Shown: positions 9,344 to 16,889 of the stretch, piece after piece
Position numbering within the stretch: position 1 is the first letter of the stretch
Layout of the letters: each line of letters begins with the position of its first letter
Origin: JAVBMJ01 sp031552535
GTDB lineage: Bacteria; Bacteroidota; Bacteroidia; Bacteroidales; Rikenellaceae
Length of the DNA: 56,927 nt
Reading direction: 5' to 3'
Assembly: GCA_031552535.1 (NCBI GenBank)
Contig: JAVBMJ010000034.1
Location: 1 to 56,927 of the forward strand
The notes under the pieces: model-generated
Told to the model about the DNA's origin: nothing
The model's database searches: none
Seen by the model: only the letters and a program-made list of their open reading frames with translations
Made by a program: the position numbers and the translations under genes

Positions 9344-10288
9344 TTAAGCGAATATTTTGGATAGTCTGAAAATGAAGAACGGGATGTCCCGCACACCCCA
9401 GAACTGTGCCCTGAAAGCTTTGATTTTAGCATTGAACGATTCAGCCGAGGCGTTTGTGGATCGGTTATGGAAGTAGTTGCAGATGGTGGCGTAGTTATTC
9501 TGCATTGTTTCGATGACCGATTTGAAGAACTTGAGGTTAAGCCGCTCGACCCGGTCGTACCATGTGGCGAGCTTTAGCAGGGCTACGCCGGGGGTAATGT
9601 TCTGATTATAAATATTGGTCGGTTCCATCGACACGTTATATGATTCCTCGATTGCCGGGTATTCGCGGAAGAGTATCTGCGCGCGCCGGCGCTGCGAGTC
9701 GGTCCACCGCGAGCGGTTCTTCATGACGATGTGGCGGCTTCGGGCCAGCAGTTGTCGACGGGTGTCGCCGTTCTCGAAGGTGTGCGGGACGAACTTGCGG
9801 CCAAGTTCCTTTGCCAGTGCTATCTCGGCATTTTCCTGGTCTATGGCCTGCCAGCGGTAGTCGACCCGCAGGTCGCTCACCGCCTCGTTCATCAGCCGTT
9901 GGACGTGGAAACGGTCGCTCACCTGTATTGCCTGCGGGAAAGCCCGTTTGACAATCAGCTTCATCGAGGGCGATAAATCGAGCGTAACCTCTTTGACCTT
10001 CAGGCGCAGCGAGCGGGGCAACTTGCTCAGGGCAAAGACCACATCGTCGGCCTTCGTGCCCCGGATCATGGCCACCAGCGAACCCTTACGCCCATGGGCG
10101 GCCTTGTTGGTGACGATGGTGTAAAGCTCTCCCTGCGAAAGGCACGTCTCGTCGATACTCAAGTGCGGGCCCAGGTTCTGCTTATAGAGAACATAGTCGT
10201 AGGCGTGATGATGCTGTTCCCACTCCCGGAAGTCGCTCAGGTGATCCTTGTACTGGCGCGAGAGCAACGCCCCGTCCACACCGTACAT
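9344..10288 (-). CDS. ISAon1-family transposase, catalytic part
   Basis: The 314-residue protein matches the DDE domain of ISL3-type transposases. LSIDETCLSQGELYTIV holds the first Asp, VTLDLSPSMKLIVKRAFPQA the second Asp, and NASAESFNAKIKAFRAQF the Glu. It catalyses cut-and-paste movement of the element. The frame is open upstream of the annotated Met to a TAA near 10333, within the slippery-looking T6A4 run where the N-terminal ORF also ends. A fused product by frameshifting is possible but not shown. Confidence 0.9.
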   Translation of the reverse strand: MYGVDGALLSRQYKDHLSDFREWEQHHHAYDYVLYKQNLGPHLSIDETCLSQGELYTIVTNKAAHGRKGSLVAMIRGTKADDVVFALSKLPRSLRLKVKEVTLDLSPSMKLIVKRAFPQAIQVSDRFHVQRLMNEAVSDLRVDYRWQAIDQENAEIALAKELGRKFVPHTFENGDTRRQLLARSRHIVMKNRSRWTDSQRRRAQILFREYPAIEESYNVSMEPTNIYNQNITPGVALLKLATWYDRVERLNLKFFKSVIETMQNNYATICNYFHNRSTNASAESFNAKIKAFRAQFWGVRDIPFFIFRLSKIFA

Positions 10289-10316
10289 CCCGCCGATGGT
10301 GCGGATGCTCAGGGCG

Positions 10317-10661
10317 CTATCCTCGATGCAATTCTTTTAAAAAAGCCGCGAACTCAGGGTTAAGGTGAGTTCCCGGTTGGGTGAGTGTGAAGCTGTTACT
10401 GACCACCGACCCCGTCTGTTCCTCATGCCATTTACGCTTGCGAACGTGAAGGAACACCGCCTTGCCTCGAAGTGGAAAGTCCTGAATCTCAACTCCGGGA
10501 AAGAATCCTTTCGATGTGTAAGTGTGATTATGCTTGCGAGGCGGAAGATTCTTCTCATCCAACCGCATTATGAAATGTCCGGGATACTCCTCGATAGCAA
10601 TCAGTTCGAAATGCTCAAATACCTCCGTGGGCAGAATAATTTTAGATAAGTCGGTTTGCAT
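10317..10661 (-). CDS. ISAon1-family transposase, N-terminal region protein
   Basis: This 114-residue protein corresponds to the separately annotated N-terminal region of ISAon1 transposases, a DNA-binding part that recognises the element ends. It ends 28 bp before the Met of the catalytic ORF in a different frame. The 3' end of the gene has a TTTTTTAAAAG run that could promote ribosomal frameshifting. It is followed in transcription order by the catalytic ORF and lies wholly within the inverted repeats. Confidence 0.85.
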   Translation of the reverse strand: MQTDLSKIILPTEVFEHFELIAIEEYPGHFIMRLDEKNLPPRKHNHTYTSKGFFPGVEIQDFPLRGKAVFLHVRKRKWHEEQTGSVVSNSFTLTQPGTHLNPEFAAFLKELHRG

Positions 10662-10707
10662 CCCGCAAAGATAAACTTTTCACCCGCTCCACCCGGTTTT
10701 TACATTG

Positions 10708-11339
10708 ATCCCTTTTGGCCCAACGACGCCTCGGGAACGCGGTTCTCGCTTCCGGACGACATCGGCCGTAAAAACAACGCGACTTTTTCACCGCGCATCG
10801 AGGTCGAATACAATACCAAACGACATCATATCATCGCTACCGCCGCATGGGTGGACGAGAAATTCGAAGGCCCGGCCCGTAAAGACATAATGTACGATGG
10901 GGTGGCGTTTGCGCAGGGCAGCGAGATCGATGCGAAATACAAGTTCCACACTTACCGGCTGGGGTACAGATACTGCCTGGTGGACCATTCGCGTTTCAAT
11001 TTCGAACTCGGGGCTACACTTTTGCTGCGGGATGCCTACATATCGCTCGAAAGCGGCTCCGACGATGCAAAATTTTCGAACGTGGGCGTGGCTCCCTTGC
11101 TATCTTACAGCATCGAGTGGATGGCGTGCGAGCAGTTGAGCCTTCTCTCTTACGGCGACGCTTTCGCCGTCAAGGCAGGCCGTGCCGAGGATCTGTTCGC
11201 CGGTGTGAAATACCGCCTCTCTCCGCTGGTTTACGCCACGGCCGGGTATCGCCTTCTGGAAGGCGGCTCGGACGGCGAACGGGTTTACACGATGGCGACG
11301 TTCCATTTCCTCTCACTCGGGGTCGGGTTCAGCTTTTAG
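10708..11339 (+). pseudogene. 5'-truncated outer-membrane beta-barrel protein gene
   Basis: After the IS border the plus strand is open for about 210 codons. The sequence has alternating hydrophobic strands such as RHHIIATAAWV, RFNFELGATLLL and VYATAGYRLL and ends FLSLGVGFSF, with a terminal aromatic residue typical of beta-barrel outer-membrane proteins. The signal peptide and N-terminus are missing because ISAon1 replaces them; the apparent ATG at 10656 lies in IS sequence. The family cannot be named. Without its own promoter and start it is unlikely to give a working porin. Confidence 0.7.
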
Positions 11340-11428
11340 TCGCCACGTTGTGGCTTTCAACGAACTGCGAGTTGATGAAGAACACGTCACCGGCAATCAA
11401 TATAGGTATGGTCGGATTGGAACGGAAG

Positions 11429-11446
11429 TTGATACAGTCGTATCAA
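11429..11446. promoter_or_regulatory. Palindromic putative operator before the first VOC gene
   Basis: TTGATAC-agtc-GTATCAA is a perfect inverted repeat 18 bp before the ATG. A related palindrome lies at the same place before the second VOC gene (13790-13807). The regulator is unknown; the symmetry fits a dimeric helix-turn-helix repressor or activator. Confidence 0.6.
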
Positions 11447-11464
11447 ACTTAAAACTAAAAAATT

Positions 11465-11863
11465 ATGTTCACATCGATGTTATTCCCAAACCTGGCGGTC
11501 AAAGACCTGAAAAAGACGATGGATTTTTTCAGCGCGCTGGGTTTCACGTTCGAACCGAAATTCACGGACGACAAGGCGGCCTGCCTGAAGATCAACGACC
11601 AGGCTTACGTCATGCTACTCACCGAGCCGTTTTTCCAGTCGTTCTATAAAAAGCCTATCGCGGACACGGCGAAGTCCAACGAGGTGCTGCTTGCCGTTTC
11701 TCTGGAAAACAAAGCCAAAGTCGACCAGGTGGCGGACAAAGCCCTCTCGATGGGCGCGGTCGAGGCACGCAGCGAAGACCTCGGTTTCATGTACACCCGC
11801 GCGATCAGCGACCTGGACGGGCACATCTGGGAGTTCTTCTGGATGGATCCCAAAGCCGTCTGA
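11465..11863 (+). CDS. VOC (glyoxalase/bleomycin-resistance) superfamily protein, copy 1
   Basis: The 132-residue protein has the vicinal-oxygen-chelate layout: a first beta-alpha-beta-beta-beta module starting MFTSMLFPNLAVKDLKKTMD, and a second ending DLDGHIWEFFWMDP, where His and Glu are typical metal ligands. Family members include glyoxalase I-like lyases, dioxygenases and binding proteins, so the substrate cannot be given. It is followed after 47 bp by pyruvate oxidase and is almost identical to the VOC protein at 13826-14224 (about 11 differences in 132). A role in clearing a toxic carbonyl or peroxide by-product is only an inference from context. Confidence 0.85.
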   Translation: MFTSMLFPNLAVKDLKKTMDFFSALGFTFEPKFTDDKAACLKINDQAYVMLLTEPFFQSFYKKPIADTAKSNEVLLAVSLENKAKVDQVADKALSMGAVEARSEDLGFMYTRAISDLDGHIWEFFWMDPKAV

Positions 11864-11910
11864 TTGCATAATGTCCTATAAACGCAATAAATTAAACTAT
11901 AATTGATATT

Positions 11911-13638
11911 ATGGGAAAAATGATTAAATCCGGTATCGCGATGCTCAACGTGCTGGAAAGCTGGGGAGTAGGGCACCTGTACGGCATTCCCGGCGGATCG
12001 ATCAATTCGTTGATGGACGCCTTGTATGAAAAACGGGCTACCATGCGCTACATTCAGGTTCGACATGAGGAAGTCGGCGCCCTGGCGGCTTCGGCCGATG
12101 CCAAGCTCACGGGGAAGATAGGGGTCTGTTTCGGTTCAGCTGGCCCGGGGGCTACCCACCTGTTCAACGGCCTGTATGACGCCCAGATGGACCATGTACC
12201 GGTATTGGCCCTGATCGGCCAGGTCGGCTCGCGGGCGATGAACACCGATGCGTTCCAGGAGATGAACGAAAATCCCATGTTCACCGATGTGAGTGTTTAC
12301 AACCGCACGGTGATGACTCCCGAGAGTCTGCCCGCCGTAGTGGACGAAGCCATCCGCCGTGCCTATGAGCAGCGGGGCGTGGCCGTGGTCACTCTGCCCG
12401 TCGATTTCGGATCCGTCGACATCCCCGACCTGGAGGTATCCACCGCCCGGTTGCACCGCACCGCAACGATACTGCCCGATACAAAAGATATCGAAGCAGC
12501 CGCCCGGCTAATCGAAACGGCTGAACGTCCGGTTTTGTATATAGGCCAGGGAGCCCGGAATGCGAGCCGAGAGGTACTCGGTCTGTCGGAACATTTTTCG
12601 CTGCCGATCGTGTTGTCGGTCATGGCCAAAGGAATCATTCCCGACGATACCCCTGATTTTTTGGGAACTTCGGGCCGCCTGGGGACAAAACCGGCCAATG
12701 AGGCCCTGCGGGCTACCGACCTGATCATTTTTGTGGGCAGCAACTTTCCATTTGCCCGTTATGTGTTCAACCCCGATGCAAAATTCATCCAGATTGACAC
12801 CGATTCATCCAAGCTGGGTAAACGCCACCGCACCGACGTGGCCATCCTGGGCGATGCCGGAGAATCGATGCGCCGGTTGGTGGATGCAGCAAAAAAGCGA
12901 CCCGCCGGCCCTTGGCTGGAAGCGAACCGCGAAAACCGCCGGAACTGGATTGCCTGGATGCACGGTTTCGAGGAGCGTAACGATTTGCCCTTGAGGCCAG
13001 AACCCGTTTTCCGGGAGATCAACCGAATTGCCATGCCGGATGCCGTATTTATCGCCGATGTGGGCAATTCGACCATCTTTGCCGTCCGCCACCTGGAGAT
13101 GAATGGGGCCGGACAGCGTTTTACCACTTCGGGCCTGTTCGCTACTATGGGCTACGGAATCCCTGGCGGAATAGCCGCCGCATTGAGTTATCCCGGCCGT
13201 CAGGTCTTCACTTTGAACGGGGACGGGGCTTTTGCCATGGTGATGCAGGATGTGATCACCCAGGTACGTTACGGTCTTCCGGTGATCAACATCGTTTTTT
13301 CTAACGATTCGCTCGGATTTATCGATGCCGAACAGGAAGAAACCCGTCAGCCCAAATACGGTGTGGACCTTACGGGGGCGGATTACGCCAAAGTCGGCGA
13401 AGCATTGGGCGCCAAAGGGTTTACGGTGACCAGGCGGGACCAACTATCCGAGGTGTTCGGCCAGGCCATCCGTAGCGATGTGCCCGTAGTGATCGACATC
13501 AAGATTGGTACCCAACGCCCGTTTCCCTCCGAGTCGATGGAACTTGACGAGCGCCGTTTCGGCCGCGAAGCAGTGGAAGCTTTCAAAGCCCGTTATGAAG
13601 TGAGCGGCATGCCTTTACTTGAGGAGTTGTTTACATAA
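11911..13638 (+). CDS. spxB: Pyruvate oxidase (thiamine-diphosphate and FAD dependent)
   Basis: The 575-residue protein has the three-domain ThDP-enzyme layout. The N-terminal Pyr domain carries the catalytic Glu in VRHEEVGAL (about 49-57); a middle FAD-binding domain follows; the C-terminal PP domain has GDGAFAMVMQD followed by NDSLGFIDAEQEE (about 435-480), the ThDP/Mg motif and a lid closely resembling Lactobacillus pyruvate oxidase. The reaction turns pyruvate, phosphate and O2 into acetyl phosphate, CO2 and H2O2. A quinone-dependent PoxB type or another ThDP oxidase cannot be excluded. It lies between two VOC genes on the same strand. A peroxide-forming, oxygen-using enzyme is notable in what is presumably an anaerobe. 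Confidence 0.82.
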   Translation: MGKMIKSGIAMLNVLESWGVGHLYGIPGGSINSLMDALYEKRATMRYIQVRHEEVGALAASADAKLTGKIGVCFGSAGPGATHLFNGLYDAQMDHVPVLALIGQVGSRAMNTDAFQEMNENPMFTDVSVYNRTVMTPESLPAVVDEAIRRAYEQRGVAVVTLPVDFGSVDIPDLEVSTARLHRTATILPDTKDIEAAARLIETAERPVLYIGQGARNASREVLGLSEHFSLPIVLSVMAKGIIPDDTPDFLGTSGRLGTKPANEALRATDLIIFVGSNFPFARYVFNPDAKFIQIDTDSSKLGKRHRTDVAILGDAGESMRRLVDAAKKRPAGPWLEANRENRRNWIAWMHGFEERNDLPLRPEPVFREINRIAMPDAVFIADVGNSTIFAVRHLEMNGAGQRFTTSGLFATMGYGIPGGIAAALSYPGRQVFTLNGDGAFAMVMQDVITQVRYGLPVINIVFSNDSLGFIDAEQEETRQPKYGVDLTGADYAKVGEALGAKGFTVTRRDQLSEVFGQAIRSDVPVVIDIKIGTQRPFPSESMELDERRFGREAVEAFKARYEVSGMPLLEELFT

Positions 13639-13789
13639 ACTCGTAAATGATCTCGGGCGTGTTACCGTCGCCTGCAAATGTTGGGCGTTACGGATGTATT
13701 TTTCTTTCTTTGGATTTGTTTTATTCTGAGGCATGGCATTCTGTTTTATAACCGCCTGTATGCCATGTAGAAAGAAATCGGATTGGAAG

Positions 13790-13807
13790 TTGATAGTAAT
13801 GTATCAA
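13790..13807. promoter_or_regulatory. Palindromic putative operator before the second VOC gene
   Basis: TTGATA-gtaatg-TATCAA lies 18 bp before the ATG and shares the flanking words GGATTGGAAG and CAAACTTAAAAC with the site at 11429-11446. The repeated spacing relative to the start codons supports a real control site and separate expression of the second half of the module. Confidence 0.6.
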
Positions 13808-13825
13808 ACTTAAAACCACAAGATT

Positions 13826-14224
13826 ATGTTCACATCGATGTTATTCCCCAATCTGGCGGTCAAAGATCTGAAGAAGACGATGGATTTTTTCAGCGCGCTG
13901 GGCTTCACGTTCGAACCGAAATTCACGGACGACAAGGCGGCCTGCCTGAAGATTAACGACCAAGCTTTCGTAATGCTGCTTACAGAGCCGTTCTTCCAGT
14001 CGTTCTACAAAAAGCCCATCGCGGACGCCGCTAAAAGCAACGAGGTGCTGCTTGCCGTTTCGCTGGAAAGCAAGGCCAAAGTCGACGAGGTGGCTGACAA
14101 AGCCGTGTCGATGGGTGCAACAGAAGCCCGCAAAGAAGACATGGGCTTCATATACACCCGCGCGATCAGCGACCTGGACGGGCACATCTGGGAGTTTTTC
14201 TGGATGGATCCAAAGGCCGTCTGA
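13826..14224 (+). CDS. VOC (glyoxalase/bleomycin-resistance) superfamily protein, copy 2
   Basis: This 132-residue protein is a near-identical paralogue of the one at 11465-11863. Changes are conservative and lie mostly around residues 75-105 (KAKVDEVADKAVSMGATEAR against KAKVDQVADKALSMGAVEAR). The metal-ligand region DLDGHIWEFFWMDP is unchanged. It has its own palindrome upstream and is followed after 32 bp by the cysteine-rich copper-storage-like protein, with which it is probably transcribed up to the terminator at 14611-14640. Confidence 0.85.
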   Translation: MFTSMLFPNLAVKDLKKTMDFFSALGFTFEPKFTDDKAACLKINDQAFVMLLTEPFFQSFYKKPIADAAKSNEVLLAVSLESKAKVDEVADKAVSMGATEARKEDMGFIYTRAISDLDGHIWEFFWMDPKAV

Positions 14225-14256
14225 CCATAATGGATTAACCTATAAAAAAGAAAATT

Positions 14257-14592
14257 ATGAGACCGGAAAGTAAAGCCCTCGCCCATAAGTTGGCCGAGTG
14301 CATCCACGCCTGCAACGACTGCCTTAACGGTTGTCTCGACGAGAAACACGTGGCCATGATGGCCGAATGCATCCGCATCGACAAGGAGTGCGCCGACATC
14401 TGCTCGCTCACCCTGGCGTCGGTACACGCCAACGGGCATTTTATGAAAGAGATACTGCAACTGTGCGCCAAAGCTTGTGAACGCTGTGCCGAAGAGTGTT
14501 CGCGCCACAGCGAGGGACACTGCCAGGAGTGCGCCCGTGTGTGCCGCGAATGTACGAAAGCCTGCAACGATTTTATGGCAACCGTCGCTTAA
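14257..14592 (+). CDS. Four-helix-bundle copper-binding protein (Csp/DUF326 type)
   Basis: The 111-residue protein holds 16 Cys arranged along amphipathic helices (CIHACNDCLNGC, CIRIDKECADIC, CAKACERCAEEC, CQECARVCRECTKAC). This is the pattern of bacterial copper-storage proteins that bind many Cu(I) ions inside a four-helix bundle. It has no signal peptide, so it should be cytosolic like Csp3. It is the last gene of the VOC-pyruvate oxidase-VOC module. Holding Cu(I) would limit Fenton-type chemistry with peroxide made by the oxidase; that link is an inference. Confidence 0.85.
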   Translation: MRPESKALAHKLAECIHACNDCLNGCLDEKHVAMMAECIRIDKECADICSLTLASVHANGHFMKEILQLCAKACERCAEECSRHSEGHCQECARVCRECTKACNDFMATVA

Positions 14593-14610
14593 CGTATCCG
14601 AATATAACGA

Positions 14611-14640
14611 AAAAGCAGGACTTGAAAAGTCCTGCTTTTT
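14611..14640. terminator. Bidirectional rho-independent terminator
   Basis: AGCAGGACTT and its complement form a 10-bp stem with a tiny GAA loop, preceded by AAAA and followed by TTTTTCG. It lies between convergent genes (copper protein at 14592 and SIMPL protein at 14668) and can serve both. Confidence 0.85.
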
Positions 14641-14667
14641 CGTATACATAGCGTCTCTACAATAATG

Positions 14668-15399
14668 CTACTCCAGCGAAAAAACAATATTAATTTCAGA
14701 GCTTACTCCCTGTTCGCCCGTTGGAACCCCTGAACCGTCGGAGAGGGAAAACGCCTCCTCTTTGAATGCAAGATTGCTCTGGAACGCGCGGGATTGCGCC
14801 ACATCCCGGCTTACCACTTCCGATATCGTCAATACTCTCCCTATTTTACGGCCGGAAAGTTCGGCATACTGTCGGGCCTTGTCAAACGCCTTTTGATACG
14901 CCAACTCACGGCTTTGTTTGAACAGTTCCGCCTTGTTTTCGATGTCAAACTGAATGTTCTGAACTTCAACCTTGTCGATAGCCGTAATCTTGTCCAGTAT
15001 GGACGAGAACCTTTCGGGAGTGTTTACCATATCGTTTACGGTAACGACAATGGTCTGTTGCGCCCGCTGTCCGAGCCGAACCCGACGCCCGCTTCGGTAT
15101 TCGTATTCCACATCATAGTTCAGCGATGTGGTTTTCACAAATTTATCCTCGACATTTTCCGCTTTCAGTATTGCCAAAATCTGCTGCATGGTTTGCTCCG
15201 CGGCTGTTTTGGCTTCTTTGGTCGTTGGCGCGGTGTGGGAGAAGCTGACGTTCATGAACACCATGTCCGGTTGTGCCAACACCGTTCCGATACCGGAAAC
15301 CGAAACCGAGTTTTGATTTTCCTGAACCCTGAGATTACAGGAGGTCAGCGAAAAAAGCATCAGTAAAAATGCTATGCCTATAAGATTATTCCTGTTCAT
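14668..15399 (-). CDS. SIMPL domain (DUF541) lipoprotein
   Basis: The 243-residue lipoprotein has Cys21 in FSLTSC. The body matches the SIMPL/DUF541 fold, with the opening SVSVSGIGTVLAQPDMVFM, the central TIVVTVNDMVNTPERFSSIL and the late ELAYQKAFDKARQYAELSG. Family members form periplasmic oligomers and have been tied to oxidative and envelope stress, but no enzyme activity is established. It is monocistronic and convergent with the copper/pyruvate-oxidase module, with which it shares a terminator. Confidence 0.85.
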   Translation of the reverse strand: MNRNNLIGIAFLLMLFSLTSCNLRVQENQNSVSVSGIGTVLAQPDMVFMNVSFSHTAPTTKEAKTAAEQTMQQILAILKAENVEDKFVKTTSLNYDVEYEYRSGRRVRLGQRAQQTIVVTVNDMVNTPERFSSILDKITAIDKVEVQNIQFDIENKAELFKQSRELAYQKAFDKARQYAELSGRKIGRVLTISEVVSRDVAQSRAFQSNLAFKEEAFSLSDGSGVPTGEQGVSSEINIVFSLE

Positions 15400-15463
15400 T
15401 TTATTTTAACTTTTGAGAAATGGCTCGTGCTGTTTCTGTATGCAAAATGTAACAATGTTTTAC

Positions 15464-15471
15464 CAAAGTTA
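15464..15471 (-). promoter_or_regulatory. Candidate promoter -7 element for the SIMPL gene
   Basis: TAACTTTG on the minus strand fits the Bacteroidota -7 consensus TAnnTTTG and lies 65 bp before the ATG. The expected TTTG 19 bp upstream is not found, so the support is partial. Confidence 0.35.
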
Positions 15472-15631
15472 GCAATCTTCGCTGTATTCTCAGCCGATAA
15501 TGGGAGGAAATTATGGCTGGAGTTAGAACAAAGGATTTACAGGACACCAAGGGTCTCGTCAATAAACTCGACGATTAAAATTCATAGCCGAACCTGCTAT
15601 GCTGGCAATTTCCTACAATGACCGTCTTCTA

Positions 15632-16690
15632 TTACTGCCTATAAAATTCGGAAAATTCTTTTACCGGTTCCTTGAAAAGGTTTTCAATCTTTTTAGTCGG
15701 TTTCTTGAAGAAGGAAAGTTCCGCGCTAACTTTGCCTTTGGCGGTAACTTTTTTCCACGAGCCGACAATTTCGCCGTTCAGCATTAAAGTGGGGCTGAAC
15801 AAGCCGTTCTTGGTCATCACCTTGCCGTAATGATGGTCCTCGATCAACTCAGAACGGTCTTTATAGCTGACCACGAACTCGTCAAACGGAGGGAGCAGCA
15901 GCGCAGAATCGCTATCGTCTGCCGACAGCGCTATATCATTCCTCATCCAAAATTCGCGCCCGTTGGCCTGTTCGCAGACGAAATCGTGCTTGATTTGCTG
16001 GATAGCCTTCTTTGCATCGGTGAGCGTCATGCCCGACCACCAAACAAAATCTGCTAAAGTGGCGGGACCGTGACTGGTGAAAAACTTTCGGGCAAGCCGT
16101 GCCAGCGCCTCTTCCCGACACAGCGTTTCCGTTTTGGGAACCCACTCGTGCAGCAACGCGTAAGTTGGGTTGTTTCCGTTGACCCGCCCGTTGCAGACGA
16201 TGCCGTCGACCTCTGCCCGTCCCATAATATAATTAGTCAGATGGAGATCTGCAATCACTCCTTCGGCGATCAAAACAGTCCCTATTTCCTGCCGGGTCAA
16301 ATGGTTGCCATCTCTCAGTAGTTTCTCCACGATACGGATGGCAGGGGCGATCATCCCCTCCTCGAACCCCAGGTATTTTCCATATCCCATAAACGTCGGG
16401 CGGATCCGCGGCGCGGAAAGCTCGGTCATCCAATGAATGTCTTCGGCCGCCACGAAATGCCAGGTCGGACGCAGGATATGCGTGCGGATGATCTTCCCCG
16501 CGTTGATATCGTCCTCAACATCCTGGATCGTCGCCCCTTTCAGCCGTACGCCGACGCCCCATTTGGCCATCTCGAACGCCTGCGCCTGCATGGCACCCAT
16601 ATAGGAAACAATCTCGTGTGGTTCTTGTAGTGTGTTGCCGGCCAGCAGCTGGTTGTACAGGCGTATTTTTAGGATGTCTTGAGTGGTCAT
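15632..16690 (-). CDS. Winged-helix DNA-binding domain protein (HTH_42/YcaQ-like)
   Basis: The protein is read from MTTQDILKIRLYNQLLAGN (352 residues), because this is where the family usually begins; an upstream ATG at 16747 would add 19 residues that do not fit. Matching segments include SYMGAMQAQAFEMAKWGVG, RTHILRPTWHFVAAEDIHWM, RFFTSHGPATLADFVWWSG-like KFFTSHGPATLADFVWWSG, and ALLLPPFDEFVVSYKDRS. The family carries tandem winged helices and includes YcaQ, a glycosylase that unhooks DNA interstrand crosslinks, but more distant members have no known activity. It is a single gene and looks complete. Confidence 0.8.
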   Translation of the reverse strand: MTTQDILKIRLYNQLLAGNTLQEPHEIVSYMGAMQAQAFEMAKWGVGVRLKGATIQDVEDDINAGKIIRTHILRPTWHFVAAEDIHWMTELSAPRIRPTFMGYGKYLGFEEGMIAPAIRIVEKLLRDGNHLTRQEIGTVLIAEGVIADLHLTNYIMGRAEVDGIVCNGRVNGNNPTYALLHEWVPKTETLCREEALARLARKFFTSHGPATLADFVWWSGMTLTDAKKAIQQIKHDFVCEQANGREFWMRNDIALSADDSDSALLLPPFDEFVVSYKDRSELIEDHHYGKVMTKNGLFSPTLMLNGEIVGSWKKVTAKGKVSAELSFFKKPTKKIENLFKEPVKEFSEFYRQ

Positions 16691-16861
16691 TTTACGGTGC
16701 TTGGTTATTTCGAACTGTTTGCCTACCGGGTCGATATAAAGACCCACTTACCATAATTTGCGGATAATTTGTGAATATTTTATGGGTGTGTTGAACAAAG
16801 ATAACTATTGATTTATATTTATCATTGCTGATGAAACTGCCTACAACAATTGATTTAATGT

Positions 16862-16869
16862 TATATTTG
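16862..16869 (+). promoter_or_regulatory. Candidate promoter -7 element for the helicase gene
   Basis: TATATTTG fits TAnnTTTG and lies 20 bp before the ATG at 16890, followed by the AG-rich stretch AGAGGAAA. No clear -33 TTTG is present. Confidence 0.4.
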
Positions 16870-16889
16870 TAGAGGAAATATCACAATAT

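Larger units (their letters stand above)
9314..10707 (-). mobile_element. ISAon1-type insertion sequence (ISL3 family), complete
   Basis: The element is bounded by 25-bp perfect inverted repeats: CAATGTAAAAACCGGGTGGA plus GCGGG at 9314-9338, and the complement at 10683-10707. It carries two minus-strand ORFs typical of ISAon1. No matching 8-bp target duplication is visible outside the ends, and unrelated truncated genes lie on either side, so recombination or deletion has happened at this site. A second copy in the same orientation starts at 56791. Confidence 0.9.
11465..14224. repeat. Pair of ~400-bp direct repeats bracketing pyruvate oxidase
   Basis: The VOC genes at 11465-11863 and 13826-14224, with about 35 bp before each start, are direct repeats of very high identity. 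Homologous recombination between them would remove the pyruvate oxidase gene and leave one VOC copy. Confidence 0.8.

Noticed and set aside
10656..10707. ATG at 10656 as the start of the outer-membrane protein
   Set aside because: It lies inside the ISAon1 end and gives no signal peptide; the true start has been lost.
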